Source of the DNA: Avena insularis
Taxonomy: Eukaryota > Streptophyta > Magnoliopsida > Poales > Poaceae
DNA length: 64,000 nt
NCBI GenBank assembly: GCA_023614405.1
Contig: CM042689.1
Span: 276,589,533 to 276,653,532, forward strand
Direction: 5' to 3'
Below are positions 10,591 to 21,720 of this stretch, in pieces. Below the pieces are notes generated by a model. That model was not told the origin of the DNA, made no database searches, and saw only the letters and a list, made by a program, of their open reading frames with translations. Position 1 is the first letter of the stretch. Each line of letters begins with the position of its first letter. A program made the position numbers and the translations under genes.

Positions 10591-10911
10591 TTGGCTGGTT
10601 GGTTTGGTCAAAACGGGCTGGGCCAGCCGGGGTAGTAGGTGGCCTGGCCTACAGGCCGGGCTGCCTCCCCTAAAAAAATAGGTTTTTATTTATTTTCTTT
10701 TAAAGTAAAACATTTTTAAATATGTGCTTAGACAAATAAAATACTCCTAACAAGTCCGGGGTTTGATATTTGAAATAGAGAGAGGCTATTTGTAGAAAAT
10801 AAAATAGGGCTTTTCAAGAATAGTTTTAGTGAATTTATGCATGATGTCATGATGATGCACAAAATATAACAACAGGCGATTTCTAGTAGTGGTTTTACCC
10901 GGGGTGCTACA

Positions 10912-11767
10912 ATCCGACACCACTAACAATGGATCTCGCCCTCGAGATCCGCCTCCTAGTACGGGGAAGAAAACCGACGATCAGATCCTTCGCGCTTTAT
11001 GTAGATCTTCGCGACACCACTAACAAGGATTCTTTCTCTGCCTTGAAATCGGCGACACCACCAACAAGGGTTGATGCTCTCGTTCGTCGAGAGAGCACTC
11101 CGGAGAAACAAATATGAAGGTCGAGGCCTCAAAAGATAAGTCCACCTCTAACTTCCATGGAATGAGTATAATTGCATCGATCCACCGACTCAATGTACAA
11201 GAGCGAATGATAAGAGTAGTCGGATGGTGATCAGTCCATCGCGCACCCAAAGCATTACTCTGCACATGAATATGAGAACTATGCAACCAACTCTCGGAAT
11301 CAGACTTAAGATCTCGACAAGCGAGGTTCGGAAACAAAGGACGGGTGGACATTCTCATCAGATCTGATGTAGATGACTTTGTCGTATCGGAAAACACCGG
11401 AGGATAGAGAGAAAAAAATTTAGTGAATTTTTAGTCCACTAAAGGTACAACAGATGAAGGATTCATCAGATAGCATGAATGCCGGATGTTGAAGCACCGT
11501 TACAAGAGGATGGAAGCGAAATCCTGAAGGTACGACGGAAACCCAACCACGAGAAATCCTGGACTTGAAGAAAAGATAAGAGAGCAGATTCAAAACACGT
11601 CGAGATAAGAGGAGAATATCAGAGGGGTAAGAAGTAAAAGCAGACCTAATCAGATCTATCCAACCAATTTTTCAAAATAGTTTTGACACTCTACAACGTC
11701 CGTTAGCTAGGTTATCCTACAGGCTGGACCAGTGGGGTATCGTAACTGCTGAGCTCTGATACCACTC
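10912..11767 (-). other. Element A interior (non-coding)
   Basis: 856 bp. The phrase 'gacaccacYaacaa' occurs three times (about 10916, 11013 and 11054). A 125-codon minus-strand frame (11020-11397) has no recognisable domain and no zinc knuckle. Next to the left LTR, where a polypurine tract is expected on the minus strand, the sequence is not clearly purine-rich. A packaging signal may lie here, but nothing in the sequence shows it. Confidence 0.7.
11753..11764 (-). promoter_or_regulatory. Primer-binding site of element A (initiator Met-tRNA)
   Basis: On the minus strand this reads TGGTATCAGAGC, the standard plant site complementary to the 3' end of initiator methionine tRNA, three bases from the 5' LTR (11768). 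It fixes the orientation of the element as minus. Confidence 0.9.
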
Positions 11768-12769
11768 TGTAACACCCTCAGAATCGACCCTATGCAAGTT
11801 TTAGCGATCCCCGCCAAACCCGCATAGAAACAATTCAAAGGTGCCCACCAGGCACTTTCGTGCGGGTGGAAAACAAAGTAATATCATTACACAATAGTCC
11901 ACGATGGAACCCACCGAACAGATATATACAACAATGACTCAAAGAGTCAAGAATACAGATATACAATACAAAGATCCAAATCACCTTGAAAACAATACAG
12001 CGTCCGAGTACGGACAAGATGCAAATTGAGCTAAGAGCCCTGAAGAATAACCAATGGCGTCCATAACCCTGCCGAGCCAAGCGGAAGGGTAACCCCTAAC
12101 GACGTCGATCTCAAAACCTGCTCAAACAAAAGGGGTGCCGACAAAGGGCAAAGGAAAAAGAGAGAGCGGTCGATCGAGGCCAAGTGCACGGCGAGGCTAG
12201 AATTGCGGTCCTCGCCTACATAGGTATGGTGGATCGTGGCGGCAGCATGCACTAAACAACCTATAGAGACTCGATATAACTGTCGGCTATCAGAGAGAGA
12301 TAAGAAAGACCTATTCGAAACCAACCTGAAACTATCACCAAGCATACCCATCCTGGTATTTCCCCCTCGAGACCAAACGAGGAAGTCAAACCGAGGAACT
12401 CACACAGTTGGCAGTTTTATTTATTCAGTTATCGTTGCAGCAATTACTAGTCAGGTATCGATAGTCATCCTGATATAATAAGCAGTGGGCACTTTTAGTT
12501 GACCATTCCATTGTAGTTGTAGTACTTACTAGTCAGATACATATAGTATGAGACATCCCAAAACCCAACAGTTGTTGGCAGTTTTATTTAGCCATTCCGT
12601 TGTAGTTGCAATAATTACTAGTCAGATACAATGGTAACAGGTGACAACCCAAACCAGCAATTGTTGGCACTTTTATTTAGCCATTCCATTATAGTGAAGC
12701 TAATTACTAGTCATTATAAAGTCAAATTTATAGCACTACTTTAGTTATAGTTGTCTATGATCGACATAC

Positions 12770-14658
12770 TGTTGGAGATATGCCCTAGAGGCAATAATAA
12801 ATGTAGTTATTATTATATCTTTGTGTTTATGATAAATGTTTACATTCATGCTATAATAGTATTAACAAGGAAACATTAATACTTGTGTGATTTGTAAACT
12901 TAATTTGAAGTCCCTAGTAAAGCCTCTATATAATACTAGCTTGTTGGTTAATAGATGATTGTGGTTTCCCTATCATGAACATTGAGATGTTATTAACAAC
13001 AAGATCATATTGTTAGGAGAATGATATGATGGACATACTCCTATAGATAAGCGTAGCATAAAGATCAAGTCATTTTAATAGTTCAATTGCTATATGCTTT
13101 CTGATACATAGTAATCTAATTCCTTCGACCATGAGATCATGCATATCACCTTTACCGGATGGATGCTTTGATGACATCAAACACCACACCGAATCGGGTG
13201 GCTATAAAGGTGGCATTGAGTGTTCGGAAAGTATTGGTTGAAACACATGGATCAAGAGTGGGATTTGTCCATCCATATGATGGATAGATATACTGGGCCC
13301 TCTCGGTGAAATGTCATCCAATTAGCTTGCAAGCATGTGACTGGCTCACAAGGGATCACATATCACGGAGCGAGAAAAGAGTACTTATCGATACGAGGTT
13401 GAACTAGGTATGCGAGATACCGAAGCGATCATAACCTCGGATAAGTAAACTATCGTGAGACAAAGGGAAATTGATATCGTATGTAAGTGGTTCATTCGAT
13501 CGCAAAGTAATCGTTGAAATATGTGGGAGCCATATGAATTTCCAGATTCCTCTATTGGTTATTGTTCGGAGAAGTGTCTCGATCATGTCCGCATAATTCA
13601 CGAACCGTAGGGAGACACACTTAAGGATTCGACGTTGTTTGAGTAGTTATGGAATGATGAGAAAGAGACCGAATGTTGTTCGGAGTCTCGAATGGGATTC
13701 GGGATATCACGAGGAGATCCAGAATGGTCCAGAGAATAAGATTCATATAAGGAAAGTCCGTTTGAGTTGGGGAATGGTTCCGGTGTTTTCATCGGGAATG
13801 TTCTAGAATGTTCCGGAATGTCCGGCACTCCGGAGGGGAAGGGTACATGAATGTGTTGGATCAAGTTGGTATGATTGCATCATGAACTAAGTGTCATCGC
13901 TGAACCAAATAAAGGATTAATTCAAATCCTAGTTTGAAAAGTCAAACAGCTAGTTTGAAAAGTCAAACGGCTAAATTTGGAAAGAGGAAAAGGAGGAGTG
14001 GGAAAGCCGAGTTGGGAGGAGTTCCTCCTCCAACCGGCGCCACCCAAGCCGAGTTGGGGAGGGACTCCTCTCCTCCCTTGGTCGGCCGGCCCCTCCACCT
14101 ATATAAGGAGGGGCAGGGCTCCCTCCTTGACACACAAGATCCTCTCCTCCAAACCCTAGCCCCAAGCCGCCGCCGCCTCCATAGCCGCCGCCGGCCCTAG
14201 GGCAAACCCTAGCCGCCGTCTAGCTCATCCCTAGCTTGCCCCTCCTTGGTGTGTCTAAACCCTAGAACACCGAGGACTCTCTCATACTCCACCATACTCG
14301 CTCGGCTTAAGGCGAAGCCTGCGAGATCTCCCTCTACTTAGGTACCACGCCGTTGTCTTGCCGGAATCGCGAGAGAGTGCTACAACCTCCATTTTCTTTG
14401 GAACAAGGGAGAGGAAGGTCTTCGTCGAAAATCGAACGTGTGACCGATTGCTGGAAGGATCGCTAAGGATCGCTGTGATCTTGAGATCAGGAAGAGTACG
14501 ACTACATCACCCACGAGAATCCGCTCTCGTTAAATACTTTGGAATCTTCGAGGGTGAGTTATTCTATCGACTCGTTGCTACAATCTAGTAGATAGATCTT
14601 GGCTTGTTTGTTTGTATGCGGTAGAAATTTTTTGTTTTCCATGCTACGAAATCCTACA
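12770..14658 (+). repeat. Copia 1 5' LTR
   Basis: 1889 bp. A TATATAAG box lies at 14100-14107 with a C/T-rich leader downstream. It differs from the 3' LTR by scattered substitutions and many 1-5 base indels, concentrated after about 14000 in CG-rich sequence. Confidence 0.92.
14100..14107 (+). promoter_or_regulatory. TATA box of Copia 1 5' LTR
   Basis: CTATATAAGGAGGG sits about 560 bp before the LTR end, in the same place as in the 3' LTR (21157-21164). It is followed by the transcript leader with 'ccctagcc' phrases. Confidence 0.7.
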
Positions 14659-15831
14659 GTGGTATCGGTAGTTGTCTATATGTAGATACATTGAGTAGAA
14701 CACAATGGTCATTGTGGGTGTTGATGCTTTTTTGTCGATTGCTTCTTGTGTACTTTGCATCTTGCGGGATGTTGGGATGAAGCGGCCGCTAACCTTACAT
14801 GACATCGTTCATGAGACTTGCTCACTGACATGCAACTTGTATTGCATAAGTGGCTTTTGGGTGCTGCTTCTCCTAGCATAGTTAAGATCCAATTTACAAC
14901 GGGTGATTAACAATACTAGTATCAATGTTGTGGTTCTTGTTCGTAAGTTAGAACGACACTTATTGAAAGCCCCAAACCACGTAAAATATGCAAAGAAAGT
15001 AGAGGCATCTAACTTTGTTTTGTAGGGGTATGCTGTGATGTGATATGGCCATGATTGTGATTATATTTGATGTATGCAATGTTCCTTATTGTAAGTTGGC
15101 AACCGGCAGGAGCCATATGGTTGTCTTTAATTTATGTTAAGACCCGCGTGTCTATTCAAAGTAGTTGTAATAGTTGAAGCCGGTGGACGACAACCATGGA
15201 GAAGCGTCATTGACCTTGATGCAATGCCGATGATGATGGAGATCATGTTCGTGCTAGAATATGGAGATCGGAAGCACAAAGAAGAAAGGCCATATCATAT
15301 CACATATTATTGAATTGCATGTGATGTTAATCCTTTATGCATCTTGTATTGCTTAGTAGACAACGGTAGCATTATAAGATGATCCCTTATGCACATGATT
15401 TTCAAGTCATAAAGTGTTCACCCTTAGTTGGCACCGTTGCTAAAGCTTGTTGTTTCGAAGCACCACGTGATGATCGGGTGTGTTAGATTCTGCAAGTGCA
15501 TACAACGTGAGCAAGCCAGATTTGCTCATGCGGAAACTAAGGTTTGATCTTGACGAGCCTAGCATGTACAGACATGGTCTCGGAACACGGATCACCGAAA
15601 GGTAAAGCATGAATCATATAGTAGATATGATGAACATGTCGATTGTTCGCCATTGAAACTATATCAACTCTCGTGATGATCGGTGTTGATGTGGTGGATT
15701 TGGTTTGTGTGATCACTAAAACAATGTGAGGGATATTGTTTTGAGTGGGAGTTCACCTAGATTAAAATTATTAATTTGAACTCAATTTGTCATAAACTTA
15801 CTCTAAACTATTGCAAATATGTTGTAGACCA
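14659..15831 (+). other. Copia 1 untranslated leader with altered primer-binding site
   Basis: The expected TGGTATCAGAGC at 14660-14671 reads TGGTATCGGTAG, so only the first seven bases are kept. The rest is the long non-coding leader typical of this group; the sister leader in Copia 2 (31537-32727) aligns with it throughout. No gene is seen. Confidence 0.8.
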
Positions 15832-16620
15832 ATGGCAGCCCCTACCATCAATTTTAATGCGTTCCTAGAGAAAGAAAAGTTGAAAAACAATGGAAGCAAC
15901 TTCGCGGATTGGTTCCGCAATTTGAGGATTGTCTTCACAGCTGGTAATTTGACCTATGTGCTGGATGCACCGCTGGGTGAGCCACCTGCAGCTGATGCCA
16001 CCGATGAAGTAAAGAATGTTTACCTCACTCGGAAGACTCAGTACTCCACAGTTCAGTGTGCTATCTTGTATGGTTTAGAATCAGAGCTTCAGAAAAGGTT
16101 TGAGATTCAGACCCATATGATATTGTCGAGGATCTCAAATTGATCTTTGAGACTCATGCGGCAATTGAAAGCTATGAGGCTTCTGAAAAGTTCTTTAACT
16201 GCAAGATGGAAGAGGGCAGTCTGGCCACGAGCATGTGCTTAAGATGTCTGGGCACGCAAACAAACTTCAAAGCTTGGGTATAGTGATTCCCAATGCTTTG
16301 GGGATTTACCGTGTCCTCCAATCACTGCCACCAAGTTATAAGAACTTTGTGATGAACTACAACATGCAAAACATGAACAAGACGTTGCGTAACTCTTGCC
16401 ATGTTGAAATCTGCAGAAGTGGAGATCAAGAAAGAGCACCAAGTGTTGTTGGTCAATAAGACCACCAAATTCAAGAAAGGCAAGTCTAAGCAGAAGGGAC
16501 ACTTCAAGAAGGGTGGTAAGAAAGTTACCACACCAACGAAGAAGACCAAGGCTGGACCTAAGCCCGACATCGAGTGCTTTACCGCAAGGGAGAAGGTCAT
16601 CGAAGCGGAATTGCCCAAAG
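15832..16620 (+). pseudogene. Copia 1 gag, broken
   Basis: Gag forms the virus-like particle that packages the element RNA. It starts MAAPTINFNAFLEKEKLKNN with the NFADWFRNLRI motif, the standard N-terminus of this group. It runs open to 16143, then continues in other frames (about 16145-16460 and 16401-16670), including the Lys-rich stretch before the zinc knuckle. The CCHC knuckle (usual form CFYCKGEGHWKRNC) is destroyed: the bases at about 16577-16612 have lost several positions, leaving CFTAREKVIEAE in one frame and KRNCPKYLADL in another. Confidence 0.85.
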
Positions 16621-19600
16621 TACTTGGCGGATTTGAAGAACGGCAACATCAAGAAGAAAGGTATATTTGATATACATGTTATTGATGTGTATCTCACTAG
16701 TACTCGTAGTAGTGCCTGGGTATTTGATACTGGTTCGGTTGCTCATATTTGTAACTCGAAACGGGTGCTGCAGAATAAACGGAAGCTAGCGAAGAACGAG
16801 GTGACGATGCGCGTTGGAAACAGATCAAAGGTTGATGTGATCGCGGTCGGCACGCTACCCCTTCATCTACCATCGTGATTAGTTTTATACTAAAATAATT
16901 GTTATTTGGTGCCTGCGTTAAGCATGAACATTATATCGGGATCTTGTTTATTGTGAGACGGTTACTTATTTAAGTCTGAGAATAATGGTTGTTCGATTTA
17001 TATGAGTAATATGTTTTATGCACATGCACCTTTGATAGATGGTCTATTCTTGTTGAATCTCGATAGTGGAAATACACATATTAATAACATTGAGGCTAAA
17101 CGTTTGAAATCGAGCGATAACTCGACCTATATGTGGCACTGTCGTCTTGGTCACATTGGAGTGAAGCGTATGAAGAAACTCCATTCCGATGGTCTTCTTG
17201 AATCACTTGATTTCGAATCACTTGATAGATGCGAAGCATGTCTGATGGGTAAAATGACTAAGACTCCATTTTATGGTATGATGGAGCGAGCTACGGACTT
17301 ATTGGAAATCATACATACCGATGTGTGTGGTCCAATGAGTGTAGCATCGCGCGGTGGTTATCGTTATGTTCTTACCTTCACGGATGACTTGAGTAGATAT
17401 GGGTATATCTATTTCATGAAACATAAGTCCAAAACTTTCGAGAAGTTTAAGGAATTTCAAAGTGAGGTAGAGAATCAACGTAACAAGAAGATTAAATTTC
17501 TACGCTCGATCATGGAGGTGAATATCTGTTACGAGTTTGGCGAGCATTTGAAGAAATGCGGAATACTTTCACAATTGACACCGCCGGAACACCACAACGT
17601 AATGGTGTGTCCGAACGTCAGAATCGAACTCTCTTAGATATGGTTCGTTCTATGATGTCACTTACAGATTTACCGCTATCATTTTGGGGTTATGCATTAG
17701 AAACAGTCGATTCACTTTAAATAGGGCACCGTCTAAATCCGTTGAAACGACACCGTATGAATTATGGTTTGGGAAGAAACCTAGATTGTCGTTCCTTAAA
17801 GTTTGGGGGTGCGAAGCCTATGTAAATAAGTTACAGCCGGACAAGCTTGAACCCAAAGCGGAAAAATGCGTCTTCATAGGATACCCGAAGGAAACTATTG
17901 GGTATACCTTCTATCATAGATCCGAAGGCAAAATCTTCGTTGCCAAGAATGGATCCTTTCTAGAGAAGGAATTTCTCTCGAAAGAAGTGACTGGAAGGAA
18001 AGTAGAACTTGATGAGGTTGTTGAACCTTCTCTCGAAATTGCGAGTAGCGCAGCACCGGAAGAAGTTCCTGTGGTGCCTGCACCAATAAGAGAGGAAGCT
18101 AATGATGATGATCATGAAACTTCGGTTGAAGTTGCTACAGAGCCTCGCAGGTCAACGAGAACTCGTACCACTCCAGATTGGTATGATCCTATTATGAGTG
18201 TCATGTTGGTGGACAACACCGATGACCCTGAGACATATGAGGAAGCGATGATGAGCCCAGATTCCAATAAATGGCAAGAAGCCATGAAATCCGAGATTGG
18301 ATCCATGTATGAAAACCAAGTATGGACTTTGGTGGACTTACCGGATGGCCGGAAGGCTGTCGAGAACAAATGGATCTTCAAGAAGAAAACAGATGTTGAT
18401 GGTAATGTTACTGTCTATAAAGCTCGACTTATCGCAAAAGGGTTTCGACAAATTCAAGGAGTTGACTACGATGAGACTTTCTCACCAGTAGCGAAGCTAA
18501 AGTCTGTGAGGCTTATGTTAGCAATCGCTGCATATTACGATTATGAGATATGGCAGATGGATGTCAAAACAGCATTCCTCAATGGAGACATTGATGAAGA
18601 GTTGTATATGATGCAACCCAAAGGTTTTGTTGATCCTAAAGATGCTAACAAGGTATGCAAACTTCAACGGTCCATCTATAGATTGAAGCAAGCATCCCGA
18701 AGTTGGAATCAACGTTTTGATAAGGTGATCAAAAGTTTTGGTTTTATACAAACTTATGGAGAAGCTTGTATTTACAAGAAAGTGAGTGGGAGCTCTGTAG
18801 CATTCTTAATACTATATGTAGATGACATATTGTTGATTGGGAATGATGTAGACCTTCTTAATAGTGTCAAAGAATATTTGAATAATAGTTTTCAATGAAG
18901 GATCTTGGCGAAGCCATATATTAGGCATAAAGATTTATAGAGATAGATCGAACGCCAAATATCATTGTCACAAAGTACATATTTGGACAAAGTTCTAAAG
19001 AGGTTTGGAATGGAAGATAGCAAGAAAGGGTTCTTGCCCATGTTGCCCAATACGACCTTGAGTAAAACTCAAAGTCCGACATCGGCAGAAGATAGGGAAA
19101 GGATGAGTAAGACTCCCTATGCCTCAGCCATAGGATCTCTAATGTATGCCATGCTATGTACTAGACCCGACATTGCATATGCTGTTAGTCTAACTAGCAG
19201 ATATCAAAGTGATCCAGGAGTGGATCATTGGACAGCGGTCAAAAACATCCTTAAGTACTTGAGAAGAACTAAGGATATGGTTCTTTCTTATGGAGGTGAT
19301 GAACAACTCGTTGTTAATAGTTACACCGATGCTAGTTGGAACACCGATCCGGATGATTCTAAATCACAATCTGGATACGTATTTATTTTGAATGGTGCAG
19401 TGATTATGGAGGAGTGCAAAGCAAAGCGCCAGGCGAGATCTTCAACTGAATCGGAATACATGGTTGCTTGGAGGCTTCACAAGAAGCAATATGGATGAAA
19501 GAGTTCATTACAGAGCTGGGTGTGGTTCCTAGTGCGCTGGACCCAATGTCTATCTACTGTGATAACATGGGCCATAGCCAATGCGCAAGAACCAAGGTCA

Positions 19601-19786
19601 CACAAGAAGCTGAAGCACATAAAGCTACGTTTTCACGCTATTCGAGAACATATCCAAGATGGGGATATAAAGATTTGCAAAGTACACACAGATCTGAATG
19701 TGGCGGATCCGTTGACTAAACCTCTCCCGAGGGCAAAACATGACCAGCACCAGACTGCCATGGGTGTTCGGTATATTACCATGTAA
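16621..19786 (+). pseudogene. Copia 1 pol: protease, integrase, reverse transcriptase, RNase H, broken
   Basis: The domain order protease-integrase-RT-RNase H defines Copia. Protease: WVFDTGS (DTGS at 16725-16736). GAG-pre-integrase: WHCRLGHIGVKRMKKLH (about 17131). Integrase: HTDVCGPM with first Asp at 17320-17322, then frameshifts near 17505, 17580 and 17700. RT: WIFKKK, YDETFSPVAK and MDVKTAFLNG, then YVDD at 18815-18826, open from 17684 to 18898. RNase H pieces run from 18965, with frameshifts near 18900, 19465 and 19600; they include TDASWNTD and end DPLTKPLP...MGVRYITM with the stop at 19784-19786. Not functional. Confidence 0.92.
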
Positions 19787-19806
19787 TCTAGATTAGATGA
19801 CTCTAG

Positions 19807-19819
19807 TGCAAGTGGGAGA
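19807..19819 (+). promoter_or_regulatory. Copia 1 polypurine tract
   Basis: GCAAGTGGGAGA abuts the 3' LTR and would prime plus-strand DNA. The same tract is found in Copia 3 and Copia 4. Confidence 0.85.
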
Positions 19820-21720
19820 TCATGGAGATATGCCCTAGAGGCAATAATAAATGTAGTTATTATTATATCTTTGTGTTTATGATAAATGTTTACATTCATG
19901 CTATAATAGTATTAACAAGGAAACATTAATACTTGTGTGATTTGTAAACTTAATTTGAAGTCCCTAGTAAAGCCTCTATATAATACTAGCTTGTTGGTTA
20001 ATAGATGATTGTGGTTTCCCTATCATGAACATTGAGATGTTATTAACAACAAGATCATATTGTTAGGAGAATGATATGATGGACATACTCCTATAGATAA
20101 GCGTAGCATAAAGATCAAGTCATTTTAATAGTTCAATTGCTATATGCTTTCTGATACATAGTAATCTAATTCCTTCGACCATGAGATCATGCATATCACC
20201 TTTATCGGATAGATGCTTTGATGACATCAAACACCACACCGTGAATCGGGTGGCTATAAAGGTGGCATTGAGTGTTCGGAAAGTATTGGTTGAAACACAT
20301 GGATCAAGAGGGATTTGTCCATCCATATGCGGATAGATATACTCTGGGCCCTCTCGGTGAAATGTCATCCAATTAGCTTGCAAGCATGTGACTGGCTCAC
20401 AAGGGATCACATATCACGGGAACGAGAAAAGAGTACTTATCAGTAACGAGGTTGAACTAGGTATGCAGAGATACCGACGATCATAACCTCGGATAAGTAA
20501 ACTATCGTGAGACAAAGGGAAATTGATATTGTATGTAAGTGGTTCATTCGATCGCAAAGTAATCGTTGAAATATGTGGGAGCCATATGAATTTCCAGATT
20601 CCTCTATTGGTTATTGTTCGGAGAAGTGTCTCGATCATGTCCGCATAATTCACGAACCGTAGGGAGACACACTTAAGGATTCGACGTTGTTTGAGTAGTT
20701 ATGGAATGATGAGAAAGAAACCGAATGTTGTTCGGAGTCTCGAATGGGATTCGGGATATCACGAGGAGATCCGGAATGGTCCGGAGAATAAGATTCATAT
20801 AAGGAAAGTCCCGTTTCGGAGTTGGGGAATGGTTCCGGTGTTTTCATCGGGAATGTTCTAGAATGTTCCGGAATGTCCGGCACTCCGGAGGGGAAGGGTA
20901 CATGAATGTGTTGTATCAAGTTGGTATGATTGCATCATGAACTAAGTGTCATCGCTGAACCAAATAAAGGATTAATTCAAATCCTAGTTTGAAACGTCAA
21001 ACAGCTTGTTTGAAAAGTCAAATGGCTAAATTTGGAAAGAGGAAAAGAGGAGGAGTGGGAAACCGAGTTGGGGAGGAGTTCCCTCCTCCAAACGGCGGCG
21101 CCCACCCAAGCCGAGTTGGGGAGGGACTCCTCTCCTCCTTGGCCGGCCCCTCCACCTATATAAGGAGGGCAGGGCTCCTCCTTGACACACAAGATCCTCT
21201 CCTCCAAACCCTAGCCCCAAGCCGCCGCCTCCATAGCCGCCACGCCCTAGGCAAACCCTAGCCGCCTAGCTAATCCCTAGCCACCGGCTTGCCCCTCCTT
21301 GGTGTGTCTAAACCCTAGAACACCGAGGGACTCTCTCATACTCCACCATACTGCCTCCGGCTTAAGGCGAAGCCTCGCGAGATCTCCTCTACTTCCCGTA
21401 CACGCCTGCCAGCGGAATCGCGAGGAGAGTGCTACAACCTCCGCTGCTTTGGAACAAGGAGAGGAAGGTCTTCGTCAGTACCGAACGTGTGACCGATCAA
21501 GGGAGCGCCGTTTAACGCAGCCGGAAGGATCGTCACGTGATCTTGAGATCGGGAAGAGTACGACTACATCACCCACGAGAATCCGCTCTCGTTAAACACT
21601 TTGGAATCTTCGAGGGTGAGTTATTCTATCGACTCGTTGCTACAATCTAGTAGATAGATCTTGGCTTGTTTGTTTGTATGCGGTAGAATTTTTTTGTTTT
21701 CCATGCTATGAAACCCTACA
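19820..21720 (+). repeat. Copia 1 3' LTR
   Basis: 1901 bp. Its first bases are TCATGGAGATATGCC instead of TGTTGGAGATATGCC, so the terminal TG has been lost at this copy. It ends AAACCCTACA. The TATA box is at 21157-21164. Confidence 0.92.

Larger units (their letters stand above)
6605..10911 (-). repeat. Element A, 3' LTR (left copy)
   Basis: 4307 bp, TG...CA bounded. It holds a block of tandem repeats (7251-7565), an AT-rich centre, and a very GC-rich block (about 9480-10660) bordered on its right by an A/T tract (10670-10740). On the minus strand this gives an AAATAAATAAAA-type tract followed by a GC-rich leader, a plausible promoter and untranslated leader. Compared with the right copy it has an extra 20-bp unit (cggcggcgacgagctcgtag, about 9888-9927) and lacks roughly 100 bases near 10225. 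The open frames inside the GC block are composition effects. Confidence 0.85.
12770..21720 (+). mobile_element. Copia 1 (BARE1/WIS/Angela group), complete but defective
   Basis: 8951 bp with LTRs at 12770-14658 and 19820-21720. The target duplication is CATAC (12765-12769) against GATAC (21721-21725); the empty site in the left copy of LTR A reads GATAC, so the left repeat has mutated once. LTRs begin TGTTGGAGATATGCCCTAG (3' copy changed to TCATGG) and end CCTACA. Gag and pol are recognisable through the whole interior but broken by frameshifts and stops, so it depends on others for movement. Confidence 0.93.

Noticed and set aside
11020..11397. 125-codon frame as a gag relic in element A
   Set aside because: No gag motif or zinc knuckle, and it lies in a repeat-bearing non-coding interior.
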